NCBI GenBank assembly: GCA_902529645.1
Contig: CABZXO010000002.1
Span: 1-64,000 of the forward strand
Reading direction: 5' to 3'
DNA from: an uncultured Pelagibacteraceae bacterium
GTDB taxonomy: Bacteria; Pseudomonadota; Alphaproteobacteria; Pelagibacterales; Pelagibacteraceae
Length of the DNA stretch: 64,000 bases
This document shows, piece after piece, positions 63,809 to 64,000 of the stretch (within the stretch, counting starts at the first letter, position 1; the number at the start of each line of letters is the position of its first letter). Position numbers and translations under genes: made by a program. The notes under the pieces are model-generated. The model was not told the DNA's origin. It made no database searches and was given only the letters and a program-made list of their open reading frames with translations.

Positions 63809-64000
63809 CTTCATCAATCTTTGCATTAAATGAAACAGATCTCCTTTCTTCAGAGGAATCTAAAAAAGGATAAACTGTGTGCATCATGTAGCTTGGAAAA
63901 AAATAAAAATCTCCTTTTTTAGGTGTAATTACATAAGTAGGATTACATAAAAATTTCTTCGATCCATCTATCAATACTAATTTTCCGTTATGGTTGTTTT
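63789..64000 (-). CDS. 2OG-Fe(II) oxygenase family protein, C-terminal end (cut by window edge)
   Basis: An open frame from the right edge ends at 63789 and encodes about 69 residues. GDFYFFPSYMMHTVYPFLDSSEERRSVSFNA contains the distal iron His (in MMHTVYP) and the 2-oxoglutarate-binding Arg (in RRSVSFN) of the putative prolyl-hydroxylase-like 2OG-Fe(II) family. The substrate is unknown. Its last codons overlap the start of miaB by about 20-38 nt, so the two are probably co-transcribed. Confidence 0.75.
   Translation of the reverse strand, partial: NNHNGKLVLIDGSKKFLCNPTYVITPKKGDFYFFPSYMMHTVYPFLDSSEERRSVSFNAKIDEDAARLR

Noticed and set aside
1..64000. CRISPR arrays, insertion sequences, prophage or integrated islands
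   Set aside because: No regularly spaced repeats, transposase or integrase frames, or compositional breaks were seen in the window.

Overview
The window is a very AT-rich, gene-dense stretch of a streamlined marine alphaproteobacterium. It is most likely a member of the SAR11 clade (Pelagibacterales). This rests on low GC, lysine/isoleucine/asparagine-rich proteins, tiny intergenic spaces, many 1-4 nt gene overlaps, alphaproteobacterial gene orders (irr-fabA-fabB-fabI; Suv3-like helicase-fdxA-carD; miaB-phoH-ybeY-lnt-metK-nusA-infB; rpsT beside dnaA; ubiE-ubiB-coaBC-dut) and a TAXI-type TRAP transporter. I see no phage, insertion sequence, CRISPR array or rRNA operon. Taxonomy is inferred from content; no search was run.

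Layout. 1-5242 (minus): the translation operon thrS-infC-rpmI-rplT-pheS-pheT, with pheT running off the left edge. 5243-7183: a family 4 glycosyltransferase and a divergent alpha/beta hydrolase. 7180-13124 (minus): gltB and gltD, both subunits of glutamate synthase. 13308-14962: uppP and a convergent EamA-type exporter. 14969-19270 (minus): pyruvate dehydrogenase E1 (with an unusual N-terminal lipoyl domain) and E2. 19429-20050: tRNA-Arg(ACG), a 34-residue membrane peptide and a hotdog thioesterase. 20056-23098 (minus): TRAP permease and solute-binding protein, separated by a strong hairpin. 23280-27346 (plus): Suv3-like helicase, TerB-like protein, 7Fe ferredoxin, and CarD with a long lysine-rich tail. 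27407-27499 (minus): a 30-residue lysine/alanine peptide with its own promoter, ribosome binding site and terminator. 27701-36680: acyl-CoA ligase, tRNA-Leu(CAA), DedA, DsbB, Coq7, HNH nuclease, esterase, TlpA, argH-lptM-lysA and an acyltransferase. 36677-40686 (minus): dnaN, dnaA, a 314-bp repeat-bearing spacer, rpsT, mutM. 40716-45828 (plus): ubiE-ubiB-coaBC-dut-moeB/thiF-SH3 protein. 45825-48768 (minus): DUF3501, a two-cluster Fe-S protein, rubrerythrin and the iron regulator Irr. 48861-51595 (plus): fabA-fabB-fabI and a DUF1737 protein. 51650-63826 (minus): pnp, rpsO, rbfA, infB, nusA, metK, lnt, ybeY, phoH, miaB. The end of a 2OG-Fe(II) oxygenase gene runs off the right edge.

Most genes are core metabolism, translation, lipid and quinone synthesis. 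The less explained signals are regulatory or very small. They are: the KKKA peptide gene beside a CarD with a histone-H1-like tail; a near-identical 19-bp Irr-box-like motif before both irr and rubrerythrin; a hairpin that appears to hide the ribosome binding site of the TRAP permease; a terminator-like hairpin in the nusA leader; iteron-like repeats between dnaA and rpsT; apparently leaderless divergent genes that share a promoter; and six convergent gene pairs locked together by exactly four shared bases at their stop codons.
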